Assembly (NCBI RefSeq): GCF_012979235.1
Contig: NZ_JAATWC010000001.1
Coordinates: 501,001-565,000, forward strand
Direction: 5' to 3'
Length of the DNA: 64,000 nt
Source of the DNA: Dissulfurirhabdus thermomarina
Lineage (GTDB): Bacteria > Desulfobacterota > Dissulfuribacteria > Dissulfuribacterales > Dissulfurirhabdaceae
Under the pieces are notes generated by a model. The model ran no database searches and was not told where the DNA came from. It saw only the letters and a program-made list of their open reading frames with translations. Shown piece after piece: positions 1-9,742 of this stretch (the stretch's first letter is position 1; each line of letters starts with the position of its first letter). A program made the position numbers and the translations under genes.

Positions 1-885
1 GTTGTTGACCACCTCCTGGCTGGAGGAGGAGAGGTCTTCCACGCTCTTGGCGTTCTGGGCGTTCTGCTCCGTCATGGAGGCGATCTCCTCCATGGCGGTG
101 GCGGTGGTCTCCAGGGTGGCGGCCTGCTCCGAGGCCCCGCTGGCCATCTGCTGCGAGGCGGTGGCCACCTGGGCGGAGGCCTCGGTGAGCTGGGCGGATC
201 CCTGGCTGATCTCGGTCACCACCCCGCGGAGCGGCCGGCTGATCATCCGGTCCACCACCAGCCAGAAGGTGAGGATCACCAGCGGGAGGGTGATGACCGC
301 CAGGATCACCGCCGCCCGGATCATCCGGGCCTTGGCCTTTCGGGTGGCCGCCAGGGAGGCCTCGCGGAAGTCCTCGATGCTGGCCCGGCTCTCCTCCACG
401 GCCTTGTCGATGTAGTCCCGCTTGAGGCCGAGCTGGACGGTCCCGATCTTTTCACCTTCCACGAGGATGGGCTGGGTGATGACGGGGATGCCGGCCACCG
501 GGTCGGTCCCCGCCAGGCGCTTGCCGTCGAGGTTGCGGAAGGAGAGAAAGGCGATGTCCGGGTCCTGGAGGCTCGCCGAGGCGTATTCCTCCAGGGCCGA
601 GAAGTCGTAGCCGAGGACCCGCTCGGGCGCGATCATGGCCATGATGCGCCCGAGGGTGTCGCCCTTTTCCTGGAGCTTCTTCTGGAGATGGGCGGTCTGC
701 TGTTCCTGGAGGCGCGAGAGCAGGTCGGCCACCTGGGCGTTCTGCTCGTGCTGGGCCTGGACCGAGAGGTAGAGAAGGGTCCCGGCCACCAGCACCAGGG
801 TGCCCACCGCGGTGAAGATGCCGGTGAGGGCCACCACCTTGGCGCCGAAGGTGCCGCCGTGGTTTCGATTGAGGCGTTTCATCAT
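1..885 (-). CDS. Methyl-accepting chemotaxis protein (3' end outside window)
   Basis: Inner-membrane chemoreceptor; 295 codons are visible and the C-terminal signalling tip lies beyond the window edge. The sequence shows a short basic N-terminus, a first membrane helix (about residues 14-40), a sensor region to about residue 185, a second hydrophobic helix (about 189-212) and then the start of the cytoplasmic helical bundle, with typical text such as TASQQMASGASEQAA and TATAMEEIASMTEQNAQNA. The start is a double ATG at 885 behind an AGGGGAATC ribosome site. It is the last gene of a cheA - PhnD-like - receptor operon, 34 bases after its neighbour, so it probably senses what that binding protein binds, or shares its signal. 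The ligand cannot be read from the sequence. Confidence 0.9.
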   Translation of the reverse strand, partial: MMKRLNRNHGGTFGAKVVALTGIFTAVGTLVLVAGTLLYLSVQAQHEQNAQVADLLSRLQEQQTAHLQKKLQEKGDTLGRIMAMIAPERVLGYDFSALEEYASASLQDPDIAFLSFRNLDGKRLAGTDPVAGIPVITQPILVEGEKIGTVQLGLKRDYIDKAVEESRASIEDFREASLAATRKAKARMIRAAVILAVITLPLVILTFWLVVDRMISRPLRGVVTEISQGSAQLTEASAQVATASQQMASGASEQAATLETTATAMEEIASMTEQNAQNAKSVEDLSSSSQEVVNN

Positions 886-919
886 GATCCGATTCCCCCT
901 GTCAGGCCGACGCCCGGCC

Positions 920-1810
920 TCATTTTTCGTGCTCCCTGACGATCCGGAGGCATTCGGCCACCGGGCCGTAGTCCAGCGGGGCGGTCCAGCCGGCGATCTT
1001 GGCCGCCTTGGCCGCCGGGTGCCCCTCCTTCAGGGAAAGGAGGGCCCGGGTCACCCGCCGGTTGAGATCCGCCGGGGTCTTGGCGAGGGCCGCGAACGGC
1101 CATTCCGGGTAGAGGATGGTGGTGTGGACGAAGGGGAAGCCGTCGTGGGCCGGGTCGATCACCCGGAACTCGCCCATGCGGATCTTGCCCTCCGCCTCCA
1201 TCCGTTCCAGGGTGTCGCTCCGGACCGTCCCGGCGTCCATGACGCCGTTTTTGACGGCGTAGACGACGTTGTCGTGTTTCTTGCCCTCCACCAGGGTGAA
1301 GTCCCGGAAGGGGTTGATCCCGTGTTCGATGAGGTGCCGGAAGGCCATCTGGCCGCCGCCGAAGGAGGTGCGCTTCACGCACATGAACCGGGTGCCGCGC
1401 AGGTCGGCGAGGGAGCGGATGGAGCTGCCGGCCCGGGTGAAGATGACGCCGCCGAACCGGTTGAGGGCGCGGCCCTCGCGCATGTTGAGGAGGCTGGCCA
1501 GGGCCTTGACGCCGTACTTCTCGTGCATGTCCACGTAGAAGCCGGAATTGGCGATGAGGTAGTCGATGCGCCCCCCGCTCACCGAGGGTTCGATCTCCTC
1601 GAAGTTCAGGGGCACCACCTCGAAGGGCGTCCCGGTCTCCTTGGTGAGGTAGTCCGCCAGGGGCTTCCACTTCTTCATGGCCACCACGTTGCCCCGCTTG
1701 GCGAGGACCCCGATCTTCATGGCGGCGTGGGCGCCGGCCGGGGCGGACAGGGGCGCGAGGCCGAGGACGGCGAACCATGCCACGAGTCGGATGAACATTT
1801 TCCCTTTCAT
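920..1810 (-). CDS. PhnD-type periplasmic substrate-binding protein linked to chemotaxis
   Basis: A 296-residue exported protein with a signal peptide (about residues 1-29, ending AGAHA) and a phosphate/phosphonate-binding-like (PhnD) fold. Recognisable pieces are GVLAKRG near the N-terminus, the central FMCVKRTSFGGG segment and the GVMDAGTVRSDTLERM region. No ABC permease or ATPase lies beside it. It overlaps cheA by 4 bases (ATGA, 1807-1810) and is followed by a chemoreceptor gene. I infer that it acts as a periplasmic ligand receptor feeding the chemoreceptor rather than as a transporter component. The ligand is unknown; PhnD-family proteins bind phosphonates, phosphite and other small anions. 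Confidence 0.8.
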   Translation of the reverse strand: MKGKMFIRLVAWFAVLGLAPLSAPAGAHAAMKIGVLAKRGNVVAMKKWKPLADYLTKETGTPFEVVPLNFEEIEPSVSGGRIDYLIANSGFYVDMHEKYGVKALASLLNMREGRALNRFGGVIFTRAGSSIRSLADLRGTRFMCVKRTSFGGGQMAFRHLIEHGINPFRDFTLVEGKKHDNVVYAVKNGVMDAGTVRSDTLERMEAEGKIRMGEFRVIDPAHDGFPFVHTTILYPEWPFAALAKTPADLNRRVTRALLSLKEGHPAAKAAKIAGWTAPLDYGPVAECLRIVREHEK

Positions 1811-4122
1811 GCGTTGACCTCCATCGTTTCGTTGTGCCGGGCCCCCTCTGCCGAAGCCCGGTGATCCATCTGCTCGTTGTCCCGGCGGACCTTATCGTTG
1901 TGGGACTCGATGATGCCGGCGATGTCGAGGATGAGTCCCACCCGGCCGTCGCCGAGGATGGTTCCCCCGGCCACGCCCCGGATCTGCTGGAGGTACTTGC
2001 CGAGGCTCTTGATCACCACCTCTTGCTTGCCCAGGAGGCCCTCCACCAGGAGGCACCGCTGCTGGCCCTCGTTTTCCACCACCACCACCAGGGCCTCGCA
2101 GGGGTCGGTCTGGCGGGGCTCCACTCCGAAGAGCTCGTAGAGCCGGATGAGCGGGATGAGCTCGCCCCGGACCTTGATCATCTCGCCCCGGCCCTGGACG
2201 GTGTGGTAGTCGGCCCGGCGGGGGCGGAGGGTCTGCTTGATGGCGATGGTGGGGATGATGTAGCGTTCGGACCCCACGCACACCACGATGCCGTCGATGA
2301 TGGCCAGGGTGAGGGGGAGGCGGATGGCGATGGCGCAGCCCCGGCCCGGGGTGGACCGGAGCTCCACCTTGCCCCGGAGCCGCTCGATGGCGCGCTTGAC
2401 CACGTCCATCCCCACGCCCCGGCCGGAGACCTCGGTCACTGATTCGGCGGTGGAGAAACCGGGATGGAAGACGAGGTTGTCGATCTCGTGGTCGGCGAGG
2501 GTCTCGTCCTCCCGGACGAGGCCGCGTTCCTCGGCCTTCTTTCGGATCCGGGTACGGTCGAGGCCCCGGCCGTCGTCCCGGATCTCGATGATGATGGAGC
2601 CGCCCTTGTGGTAGGCCTCCAGGAGGACCACGCCGGTCTCGGGCTTGCCGGCGGCGGCGCGTTCCTCCGGCGGTTCGAGGCCGTGGTCCACGGCGTTTCG
2701 GATCATGTGGACCAGGGGGTCGTAGATGGCCTCCACCATGTTCCGGTCGATCTCGGTGTCTTCCCCGCTCATCCGGAGTTCCACCTGCTTGCCGCACCGC
2801 TTGGAGAGGTCCCGGACGAGGCGGATCATCTTGTGGAAGGTGTGGCGGATGGGGACCATCCGGAGCGCCATGGCGTTCTTCTGGAGCTCGGAGGTGATCC
2901 GCCCGAGCTGCGAGAGGTCGCGCTGGAGCTTCTGGTCCAGGGTGTCTCGGATGCTGGGGTTCTGCTGGACCAGGGACTGGACGATCACCAGTTCCCCCAC
3001 CATATCCACCAGGTTGTCCAGCTTGCCGAGGTCCACCTTCACGGCGGCGGCCTCGCTGCGGAGCTGCCGCTGTTCCCGGATGGCGTGGGCCACGTCCTTG
3101 GGGTCGGCCTTGCCCTCCTGGACCAGGATCTCCCCGATCCGGGCCTGCGGGGTCTCCTCCCGCTGCTTCCGGATGGCGGCGTCCACGTCCTCGGGGGTGA
3201 CCACCCCCTTCTCCACCAGGATCTCCCCGAGGGGTTTCGTGGGGACCGGGACGGGTCCCGTCTCGCCGGCCAGCATGGCCTCGATGCGTTCGAGGTGCCC
3301 GGAGATGTCGCAGGGCCGGTAGGCGGCCGGGCCTTCCCGGAGGACGTCCTGGAGGTTCCCGATCATGGTCTTCAGGATGTCCACCACGTCGAGCACCAGA
3401 TCCACCAGGGCGGGAGAGACCTCGAGCTGGTCGTTGCGGACCCGGTCGAGCAGGGTCTCGGCCTGGTGCGAGAGGCGGTTGACGTCCTGGAGCTGGAGGA
3501 AGCCGGAGACGCCCTTTATGGTATGGAAGGGCCGGAAGATGCCGTTGATGCACTCCTTGTCGTCCGGCCGCTGTTCGAGTTCCAGGAGGTGGATCTCGAT
3601 CTGCTCCAGGTGTTCGGCCGCCTCGTTGACGAAGTCCTTGAGGAGGTCCGGGTCGGCCATGAAGGGGAGGGGTTCGGCCGGCGCCGGGCGTTTCGGGGCC
3701 TTCGGTTTCCGGCCGGCGCGGGCCTTCCCCTTGCCCTTTTTCTTCTTGGTGTCCCCGTCCTCGGCGCTGCCGGCCGTTGCCGCCACGGTGACGCCCCAGC
3801 CGGCGAGGAGCCCGGCCGCCTCCTCAAGGCAGGCGCGGCCTGCGTCCTCGCCGCCGTGGAGGGCCTTCTGGAGCAGGGTGACGCAGCGGGCCAGGGTTTC
3901 GAGGTTTTCGCGGGAGTCTTCCAGGTCGGCGAGAACGATCTTCTCCCCGGCCTGCTTCACCGCCTCGAGGATGGACCGGGCGGGGCCCTCGGGGGCCGCT
4001 TCCAGGCAGGCGTCCAGGGTGGACAGGAACTCCCCCAGGGCGGGGAGGTCGCCCGGGGTGAAGAGGACGGCCTGGAGGGCCAGGGCGTCCACCAGGGTCT
4101 CAAAGGGGACTTCGGGTGTCAT
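1807..4122 (-). CDS. cheA: Chemotaxis histidine kinase CheA
   Basis: Cytoplasmic kinase (771 residues) that autophosphorylates in response to chemoreceptors. Seen in order: an N-terminal helical region (1-110), a Lys-rich linker (125-145), the HPt domain with phospho-acceptor His200 in FHTIKGVSGFLQ, a dimerisation domain (about 360-425), the ATPase with N-box HMIRNAVDHGLE (472-483), DDGRGLD (516-522) and GRGVGMDVV (567-575), then a CheW-like domain to about 745. Two tandem copies of LGEILVxxGxxxPxDVxxAIRxQ (about 298-320 and 329-351) sit between HPt and dimerisation domain, a feature not in E. coli CheA. It is the first gene of the operon with the PhnD-like protein and receptor; no cheW or cheY is in the window. 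Confidence 0.96.
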   Translation of the reverse strand: MTPEVPFETLVDALALQAVLFTPGDLPALGEFLSTLDACLEAAPEGPARSILEAVKQAGEKIVLADLEDSRENLETLARCVTLLQKALHGGEDAGRACLEEAAGLLAGWGVTVAATAGSAEDGDTKKKKGKGKARAGRKPKAPKRPAPAEPLPFMADPDLLKDFVNEAAEHLEQIEIHLLELEQRPDDKECINGIFRPFHTIKGVSGFLQLQDVNRLSHQAETLLDRVRNDQLEVSPALVDLVLDVVDILKTMIGNLQDVLREGPAAYRPCDISGHLERIEAMLAGETGPVPVPTKPLGEILVEKGVVTPEDVDAAIRKQREETPQARIGEILVQEGKADPKDVAHAIREQRQLRSEAAAVKVDLGKLDNLVDMVGELVIVQSLVQQNPSIRDTLDQKLQRDLSQLGRITSELQKNAMALRMVPIRHTFHKMIRLVRDLSKRCGKQVELRMSGEDTEIDRNMVEAIYDPLVHMIRNAVDHGLEPPEERAAAGKPETGVVLLEAYHKGGSIIIEIRDDGRGLDRTRIRKKAEERGLVREDETLADHEIDNLVFHPGFSTAESVTEVSGRGVGMDVVKRAIERLRGKVELRSTPGRGCAIAIRLPLTLAIIDGIVVCVGSERYIIPTIAIKQTLRPRRADYHTVQGRGEMIKVRGELIPLIRLYELFGVEPRQTDPCEALVVVVENEGQQRCLLVEGLLGKQEVVIKSLGKYLQQIRGVAGGTILGDGRVGLILDIAGIIESHNDKVRRDNEQMDHRASAEGARHNETMEVNA

Positions 4123-4243
4123 GCCATCTCCGAACGATCCGACAAAGCGCCACCAACGTTCTACTCATCGTCCGGAATGGCACGAGACTAAAACCGGAAC
4201 GGATCCAAGTTGAATCGCCGGCGGGGAGGGGCTTGGCGGGAGG

Positions 4244-6241
4244 TCAGCCGGCCCAGGCCAGGGCCTTCTTGAGCTCGGCGACCCGGTCGCGGAGCCCGGC
4301 GGCCTGCTCGAAGTCGAGGGCCGCCGCCGCGGCGCGCATCTCGGCCTCGAGGCGGGCGATCTCCCGGGCCAGGGCCGCGGGATCGGCGGCGGCGGGCGGG
4401 GCCTCGGCCACCTGGTCGAGGCTGACGTAGTCCCGCTCGTAGATGGCGGCCAGGGCGTCGCCGGCGGCCCGTCGCACCGTCTCCGGGGTGATGCCGTGGG
4501 CCTCGTTGTAGGCGGCCTGGATGGCCCGGCGGCGGCGGGTCTCCTCCATGGCCCGGCGCATGGAGCCGGTGACGCGGTCGGCGTAGAGGATGACCTTCCC
4601 GCGGGCGTTGCGGGCCGCCCGGCCCGCGGTCTGGACCAGGGAGACCTCGGAGCGGAGAAAACCCTCCTTGTCCGCGTCGAGGACCGCCACCAGGGAGACC
4701 TCGGGGAGGTCCAGACCCTCCCGCAGGAGGTTGATGCCGACCAGGACGTCGAACTCGCCCCGGCGCAGGTCCTGGATGAGCCGGCTCCGCTCCACGGTCT
4801 TGATGTCGGAGTGGAGGTAACGGATCCGGACCCCCACCGACTCGTAGTACTCGGTGAGGTCCTCGGCGAGCCGCTTGGTGAGGGTGGTGACCAGGACGCG
4901 TTCCCCGCGCCGGGCCCGTTCCCGGATCTCCCCGAGCAGGTCCTCCACCTGGTTCTCCGCCGGCCGCACCTCCATCTCGGGGTCCATGAGGCCGGTGGGC
5001 CGGATGATCTGTTCCACCACGGAACCGCCCGCGCGTTCCAGCTCGTAGGGGCCCGGGGTGGCCGAGACGTAGACCGCCTGCCGGATGCGGGCCTCGAACT
5101 CCTCGAAGCGCAGCGGCCGGTTGTCCAGGGCGGAGGGGAGCCGGAAGCCGAATTCCACCAGGGTCTCCTTGCGGGAGCGGTCGCCGGCGTACATCCCGCG
5201 CAACTGGGGGAGGGTGATGTGGCTCTCGTCCACGACGACGAGGAAGTCGTCGGGGAAGTAGTCGAGGAGCGTGGGGGGCGGCTCCCCCGGGGCGCGCCCG
5301 GAAAGGTGCCGCGAGTAGTTCTCGATGCCGTGGCAGTAGCCGAGCTCCTCGAGCATCTCGAGGTCGAGGTTCGTCCGCTGCTCCAGACGCTGGGCCTCCA
5401 CCAGGCGGCCCGCCGCCTCCAGCTCGCGGAGGCGCTGGGCGAGCTCGGCCCGGATGCCCGTGACGGCCCGCTCCAGGCGGCCCTCCGTGGTGACGTAGTG
5501 GCTCGAGGGGTAGATCACGGCATCGCGCAGCTCGGCCACCCGCTTCCCGGTGAGGGGGTCGATCACGGAGAGGGCCTCGATCTCGTCGCCGAAGAGCTCC
5601 ACCCGGATGGCCCGGTCGTCCTCGTGGGCCGGCAGGATCTCCACGGTGTCGCCCCGGACGCGGAAGGTTCCCCGGCGGAGGTCCGCCTCGCCCCGCTCGT
5701 AGAGCATGGCCACCAGCCGGGCGAGGATCTCCTCCCGGGGGCGCCGATCCCCCGTCCGGAGGTAGAGCTGCATGCGCTCGTACTCCTCCGGGGAGCCCAG
5801 GCCGTAGATGCAGGAGACGCTGGCCACGATGATGACGTCGCGGCGGGTGAGGAGGGAGCGGGTGGCGGAATGCCGGAGCCGGTCGATGAAGTCGTTGATG
5901 GCGGCGTCCTTCTCGATGTAGGTGTCGGACTGGGGGATGTAGGCCTCGGGCTGGTAGTAGTCGTAGTAGCTGACGAAGTATTCCACGGCCGTTTCCGGGA
6001 AGAGGGCGCGGAACTCCCCGAAGAGCTGGGCCGCCAGGGTCTTGTTGGGGGCGATCACCAGGGTGGGGCGCTTGAGGGCCGCGATCACGTGGGCCAGGGT
6101 GAAGGTCTTGCCGGAGCCCGTGACGCCGAGGAGGACGTTGTGGCGGGTGCCCCGGCGGAGTGCCTCCACCAGGGCGGCGATGGCCCGGGGCTGGTCGCCG
6201 CGGGGCTCGAGGTCGGTGGCGAGTCGGAAGGTGTCGTCCAT
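4244..6241 (-). CDS. uvrB: Excinuclease ABC subunit B
   Basis: UvrB receives damaged DNA from UvrA, verifies the lesion and loads UvrC during nucleotide excision repair. The 665-residue protein has the usual length. It shows Walker A GVTGSGKT (39-46), the DNA-gripping beta-hairpin around [10 protein letters not shown] (92-101), helicase motif DESH in the middle, the RAARN segment of motif VI, and a C-terminal UVR motif (about 627-661) for UvrC contact. The start ATG at 6241 follows AGGAAAAA. The gene stands alone, divergent from gltX. The only uvrA-like gene in the window (37277-39775) is an atypical one, so a normal uvrA is expected elsewhere. Confidence 0.97.
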   Translation of the reverse strand: MDDTFRLATDLEPRGDQPRAIAALVEALRRGTRHNVLLGVTGSGKTFTLAHVIAALKRPTLVIAPNKTLAAQLFGEFRALFPETAVEYFVSYYDYYQPEAYIPQSDTYIEKDAAINDFIDRLRHSATRSLLTRRDVIIVASVSCIYGLGSPEEYERMQLYLRTGDRRPREEILARLVAMLYERGEADLRRGTFRVRGDTVEILPAHEDDRAIRVELFGDEIEALSVIDPLTGKRVAELRDAVIYPSSHYVTTEGRLERAVTGIRAELAQRLRELEAAGRLVEAQRLEQRTNLDLEMLEELGYCHGIENYSRHLSGRAPGEPPPTLLDYFPDDFLVVVDESHITLPQLRGMYAGDRSRKETLVEFGFRLPSALDNRPLRFEEFEARIRQAVYVSATPGPYELERAGGSVVEQIIRPTGLMDPEMEVRPAENQVEDLLGEIRERARRGERVLVTTLTKRLAEDLTEYYESVGVRIRYLHSDIKTVERSRLIQDLRRGEFDVLVGINLLREGLDLPEVSLVAVLDADKEGFLRSEVSLVQTAGRAARNARGKVILYADRVTGSMRRAMEETRRRRAIQAAYNEAHGITPETVRRAAGDALAAIYERDYVSLDQVAEAPPAAADPAALAREIARLEAEMRAAAAALDFEQAAGLRDRVAELKKALAWAG

Positions 6242-6356
6242 TTTTCCTGGCGGGGCGGCCGTTGTGCCGGGGGACGCGAGCGGCTAGTATGGCCACCGTC
6301 GGCCGCCACGCCGAAAGGTAGTGCCGATCCACCCGGAACGAAAGAGGGAGGGCATC

Positions 6357-7862
6357 ATGACCACAGCGGGATCCCCCACCCACGCGCCCGTGCGGGTCCG
6401 GTTCGCGCCGAGCCCCACCGGGTACCTCCACATCGGCGGCGCCCGGACGGCCATCTACAACTGGCTCTTCGCCCGGCGGCACGGCGGCACCTTCATCCTC
6501 CGCATAGAGGACACCGATGCCGAGCGTTCCACGCAAGACTCCATCCGGGGCATCATCGACGGGCTCACCTGGCTCGGGATCGACTGGGACGTGGGGCCCG
6601 ACTTCCAGTCGCGGCACATCGCCGAGCACCGGGCCGCGGCGGAACGGCTCCTCGCCTCCGGCCATGCCTACCGCTGCTTCTGCACCAAGGAGGAGCTGGA
6701 CGCCAAGCGCGAGGCCGCCAGGGCCGCCAAGCGGCCCTTCAAGTACGACGGGACCTGCCGGAACCTCCCCCCGGAGGAGGTGGAGCGGCGCGTGGCCGCC
6801 GGCTGGCCCAGCGTCATCCGCTTCCGGGTGCCGGAGGGCGAGGGGGCGGTCCGCTTCGACGACGTGGTCTACGGGCCCATCGAGCGGGCCTGGGCCGACA
6901 TCGAGGACTTCGTCATCGTGCGGTCCAACGGGACCCCGCTCTACCTCCTCTCCAACGCGGTGGACGACATCCGGGACGGGATCACCCACGTGATCCGCGG
7001 CCAGGACGGCCTGGCCAACACCCCCCGCCAGATCCTCATCTACCAGGCCCTGGGGGCCCCGCTGCCGGTCTTCGCCCACATGCCCCTCACCCTGGACCTC
7101 CAGAAGCGGAAGATCTCGAAGCGGACCCACGGCGAGGTGGTGGCCGTCCAGTTCTACCGGGAGCGGGGTTTTCTACCCTGGGCACTGGTGAACTTCCTGG
7201 TCCTCCTCGGCTGGCACGTCTCCGGCGACCAGGAGATCTTCTCGCGGGAGGAGCTGCTCGAGGCCTTCTCCCTGGAGGGGATCGGACGGGCCAACTCCAT
7301 CTTCAACTACCGGCCCGGCGACCCGAAGTTCTTCACGGATCCCAAGGCCCTTTCCATCAACGCCCACTACCTCCGGACGCTGCCCGTGGAGGAGATCGCC
7401 CCCCACGTGAAGGCGGAACTCGAGGCGGCCGGTATCTGGGACCCCGCCTGGGAGGGTGAGCGCCGGGAGTGGTTCCTGGCCACCGTGGACCTCATCCGCA
7501 GCCGCTACCACACCCTCAAGGACTTCGTGGAACTCGGACGTGCCTATTTCTCCGACGACTTTCCGGTGGACGAGAAGGCCCTCCGGAAGAACGTCCTCAA
7601 GCACGAGGCGCTCCGGGAGTGGCTGCCCGAGCTCGCCGACCGCCTGGCCGGGGTGTCGCCGTGGACCCCGGAGGCCACGGAGGCCGCCGTCCGGGCCTTC
7701 GCCGAGGAGAAGGGGATCAAGGCCGGGGTCGTCATCAACGGGATCCGCACCGCGGTCACGGGCCAGGCCGTGGGCCCCGGGCTCTTCGACGTCCTGGCGG
7801 CCGTGGGACAGGAGCGCACGGTGGCCCGGCTCCGGCGGGTCCCGGCGCTCTACGGCGGCTGA
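6357..7862 (+). CDS. gltX: Glutamyl-tRNA synthetase
   Basis: Class I aminoacyl-tRNA synthetase charging tRNA-Glu; 501 residues, the normal length. It has the HIGH-type motif HIGG (25-28), the catalytic KISKR (252-256, the KMSKS equivalent) and cysteines C108 and C110 plus C134 in the insertion that can hold zinc in this family. I chose ATG 6357 because an AGAGGGAGGG ribosome site precedes it at good spacing; an in-frame GTG at 6321 has none and would add a non-conserved tail. Whether it also charges tRNA-Gln cannot be decided from the sequence. It converges on ftsY with four bases between the stop codons. Confidence 0.96.
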   Translation: MTTAGSPTHAPVRVRFAPSPTGYLHIGGARTAIYNWLFARRHGGTFILRIEDTDAERSTQDSIRGIIDGLTWLGIDWDVGPDFQSRHIAEHRAAAERLLASGHAYRCFCTKEELDAKREAARAAKRPFKYDGTCRNLPPEEVERRVAAGWPSVIRFRVPEGEGAVRFDDVVYGPIERAWADIEDFVIVRSNGTPLYLLSNAVDDIRDGITHVIRGQDGLANTPRQILIYQALGAPLPVFAHMPLTLDLQKRKISKRTHGEVVAVQFYRERGFLPWALVNFLVLLGWHVSGDQEIFSREELLEAFSLEGIGRANSIFNYRPGDPKFFTDPKALSINAHYLRTLPVEEIAPHVKAELEAAGIWDPAWEGERREWFLATVDLIRSRYHTLKDFVELGRAYFSDDFPVDEKALRKNVLKHEALREWLPELADRLAGVSPWTPEATEAAVRAFAEEKGIKAGVVINGIRTAVTGQAVGPGLFDVLAAVGQERTVARLRRVPALYGG

Positions 7863-7866
7863 TCCC

Positions 7867-8886
7867 CTAGGCGGCCCCTTCCCGCTCGAAGAGGGCCGAG
7901 ACGAAGGCGTCGGGGTCGAAGGGCCGCAGGTCGTCCATCCCCTCCCCGATCCCGATGTAGCGGATGGGGATCCCCATCTCGTCCGAGACGGCCACCACGA
8001 TGCCGCCCTTGGCCGTGCCGTCGAGCTTGGTGAGGACGATGCCCGTGACGTCCACGGCCTCCCGGAAGAGCCGGGCCTGCGAGACGGCGTTCTGCCCGGT
8101 GGTGGCGTCCAGGACCAGGAAGACCTCGTGGGGCCCCTCCGGGACCTTCTTGCGGATGACCCGCCGGAGCTTCTTGAGCTCCTCCATGAGGTTGGTCTTG
8201 GTGTGGAGGCGGCCGGCGGTGTCCACCAGGACCACGTCGGCCCCCCGGTGGATGGCCGCCTCCAGGCCGTCGTAGACCACGGCCGCCGGGTCGGCCCCCG
8301 CCGCGTGGCGGACCACGGGGACGTCCAGGCGCCGGCCCCAGGTCTCGAGCTGTTCCGCCGCCGCCGCCCGGAAGGTGTCGGCCGCCACCAGGAGGACCTT
8401 CTTGCCCTCGGCCTGGAGGCGGCGGGCGATCTTGGCGATGGTGGTGGTCTTGCCGACGCCGTTGACCCCCACCACCAGGACCACGAAGGGCGCCGGGGCC
8501 CATGCCGGCCCCGGCCCCGGCGGCGGCAGCAGCGCCCGGATCCGGTCCTGGAGCCGCTCCCGGAGGGCCCCGGCGTCGGCGAGCTCGCGGCGCTTCACCT
8601 GGATCCGCAACTCCTCCAGGACCTTGCCCACCGTGGCCACGCCCATGTCCGCGGTGACCAGGATCTCCTCGAGCTCGTCGAGGAGGCCGGGGTCGATCTC
8701 CTTGCGGCCGAGGAGGAGCTCGTCCACCTGGTGGACGAAGCCCTGGCGGGTGCGGGCGAGGCCCTCCTTGAGACGGGCGAGGAGCCCCTTCCTTTCGCCG
8801 GCCTCCGGCCCCGCGGCGGGCCCGGACGGCGCCTGGGAGGGCGCCTCCTCCGCGGGGGTCTTCCGTCCGAACCAGTTACCGATCAT
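7867..8886 (-). CDS. ftsY: Signal recognition particle receptor FtsY
   Basis: SRP receptor GTPase that docks ribosome-SRP complexes at the inner membrane. It is 339 residues long, with a short, partly charged N-terminal A domain (1-30), the NG domain, P-loop GVNGVGKTT (140-148), DTFRAAA (170-176), DTAGR (222-226) and TKLD (286-289). The acidic A domain is shorter than in E. coli, which is common outside the enterobacteria. The start ATG at 8886 follows GGAGGTCC. It is convergent with gltX and divergent from the HU/IHF gene. Confidence 0.96.
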   Translation of the reverse strand: MIGNWFGRKTPAEEAPSQAPSGPAAGPEAGERKGLLARLKEGLARTRQGFVHQVDELLLGRKEIDPGLLDELEEILVTADMGVATVGKVLEELRIQVKRRELADAGALRERLQDRIRALLPPPGPGPAWAPAPFVVLVVGVNGVGKTTTIAKIARRLQAEGKKVLLVAADTFRAAAAEQLETWGRRLDVPVVRHAAGADPAAVVYDGLEAAIHRGADVVLVDTAGRLHTKTNLMEELKKLRRVIRKKVPEGPHEVFLVLDATTGQNAVSQARLFREAVDVTGIVLTKLDGTAKGGIVVAVSDEMGIPIRYIGIGEGMDDLRPFDPDAFVSALFEREGAA

Positions 8887-9023
8887 CGCCTGGACCTCCG
8901 GGGCGGGGCACCCGGAACGGTGCCCGGGGTTGCCAGCGGCGCCCGAAGTCTGATATTAACGGACACATCGGGATCGACCAACCCGGGGGGAGGAGACCCC
9001 GGAACTTCGCCGGCGAGGTGACC

Positions 9024-9311
9024 ATGAACAAGTCCGAGCTGATGGAAGGCGTGGCGGAACGCGCCGATCTCCCGCGTGCCCATGCCGAGGCGGTGGTGAA
9101 GGAGATCTTCGCCGCCATGACCGAGGCCCTGGTCTCCGGTGAGGGCGTGGAGATCCGGGGCTTCGGCAGCTTCGTGGTGAAGAGCTACCGGCCCTACACG
9201 GGCCGCAACCCCAAGACCGGCGAGAAGATTCCCGTGGCTCCCAAGAAGCTCCCCTTCTTCAAGGTCGGCAAGGAACTGCGCGAGCGGGTCCAGCGGGGGC
9301 GCGGTTCTTAG
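9024..9311 (+). CDS. HU/IHF-family DNA-binding protein
   Basis: Small histone-like protein (95 residues) that bends DNA as a dimer. The family signature is intact: GFGSFVVKSY in the beta arm base, RNPKTGEKIPV in the arm tip with the intercalating proline, and the C-terminal FFKVGKELRERV helix. The arm sequence GRNPKTGEKI looks more like IHF than HU, but the paralogue cannot be settled without alignment. ATG 9024 was preferred over GTG 9018 because the GGCGAGG ribosome site overlaps the GTG. It is monocistronic. Confidence 0.93.
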   Translation: MNKSELMEGVAERADLPRAHAEAVVKEIFAAMTEALVSGEGVEIRGFGSFVVKSYRPYTGRNPKTGEKIPVAPKKLPFFKVGKELRERVQRGRGS

Positions 9312-9329
9312 ACTCCCGGCCGCCCGGAG

Positions 9330-9740
9330 CTAGCCGGCCTCCTCGATCTCCAGCCCCTCCAGCAGGAGCCGCGCGGCGGTGACGCCGAGGACCGGCGTGA
9401 GCCCGCAGCTGGGGCTTCGCGCCTTGAGCACCGCCCGGGCCACGCCGAGACGGCGGGCGAGGCGGGCGGCCTCCTCCGCGCCGCGGAGGAACTGGGCCGT
9501 GACGTCCTGGCCCGCGACGGTGCGCACCGCGGCCCGGCCCTCGATGACGGCGAGCCCGTCACCGCCCTCGAGGGCGGCGGCCGGCCGCGGGGTGGCAAGC
9601 CCCCCGAGCTGCTCCGGGCACACGGGAACGACCCGCCGGCCGGCCAGGGCCGCCAAGACCTCCGGGTCGAGGCGGCTTCCGCCGTCGTAGCGGCAGGCCG
9701 CGCCCAGGAGGCACGCGCTCACGAGGAGGCCGGGCGCCAC
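9330..9740 (-). CDS. DUF523 family protein (TudS-like)
   Basis: A 136-residue DUF523 protein. Conserved blocks are SACLLG (8-13), CRYDGG (16-21), the CPEQLGGL stretch (41-48) and ARSPSCG (107-113). Cysteines C10, C16, C41 and C112 are the conserved ones. A characterised member of this family, TudS, is an iron-sulfur 2-thiouracil desulfidase that removes sulfur from thiolated pyrimidines; the same function here is an inference from family membership. It starts at GTG 9740, with GAAGG overlapping the purM stop codon, so it is translated after purM. Confidence 0.85.
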   Translation of the reverse strand: MAPGLLVSACLLGAACRYDGGSRLDPEVLAALAGRRVVPVCPEQLGGLATPRPAAALEGGDGLAVIEGRAAVRTVAGQDVTAQFLRGAEEAARLARRLGVARAVLKARSPSCGLTPVLGVTAARLLLEGLEIEEAG

Positions 9741-9742
9741 CT

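Noticed and set aside
2464-4191. Long open frame opposite cheA
   Set aside because: Shadow frame rich in Gly, Asp and His; cheA is clear.
6321-6356. GTG start for gltX
   Set aside because: No ribosome site; ATG 6357 has a strong one and matches the family start.
4188-7130. Very long antisense open frame over uvrB and gltX
   Set aside because: Arises from high GC; composition is low-complexity Gly/Pro/Arg and the real genes on the other frames have full family motifs.
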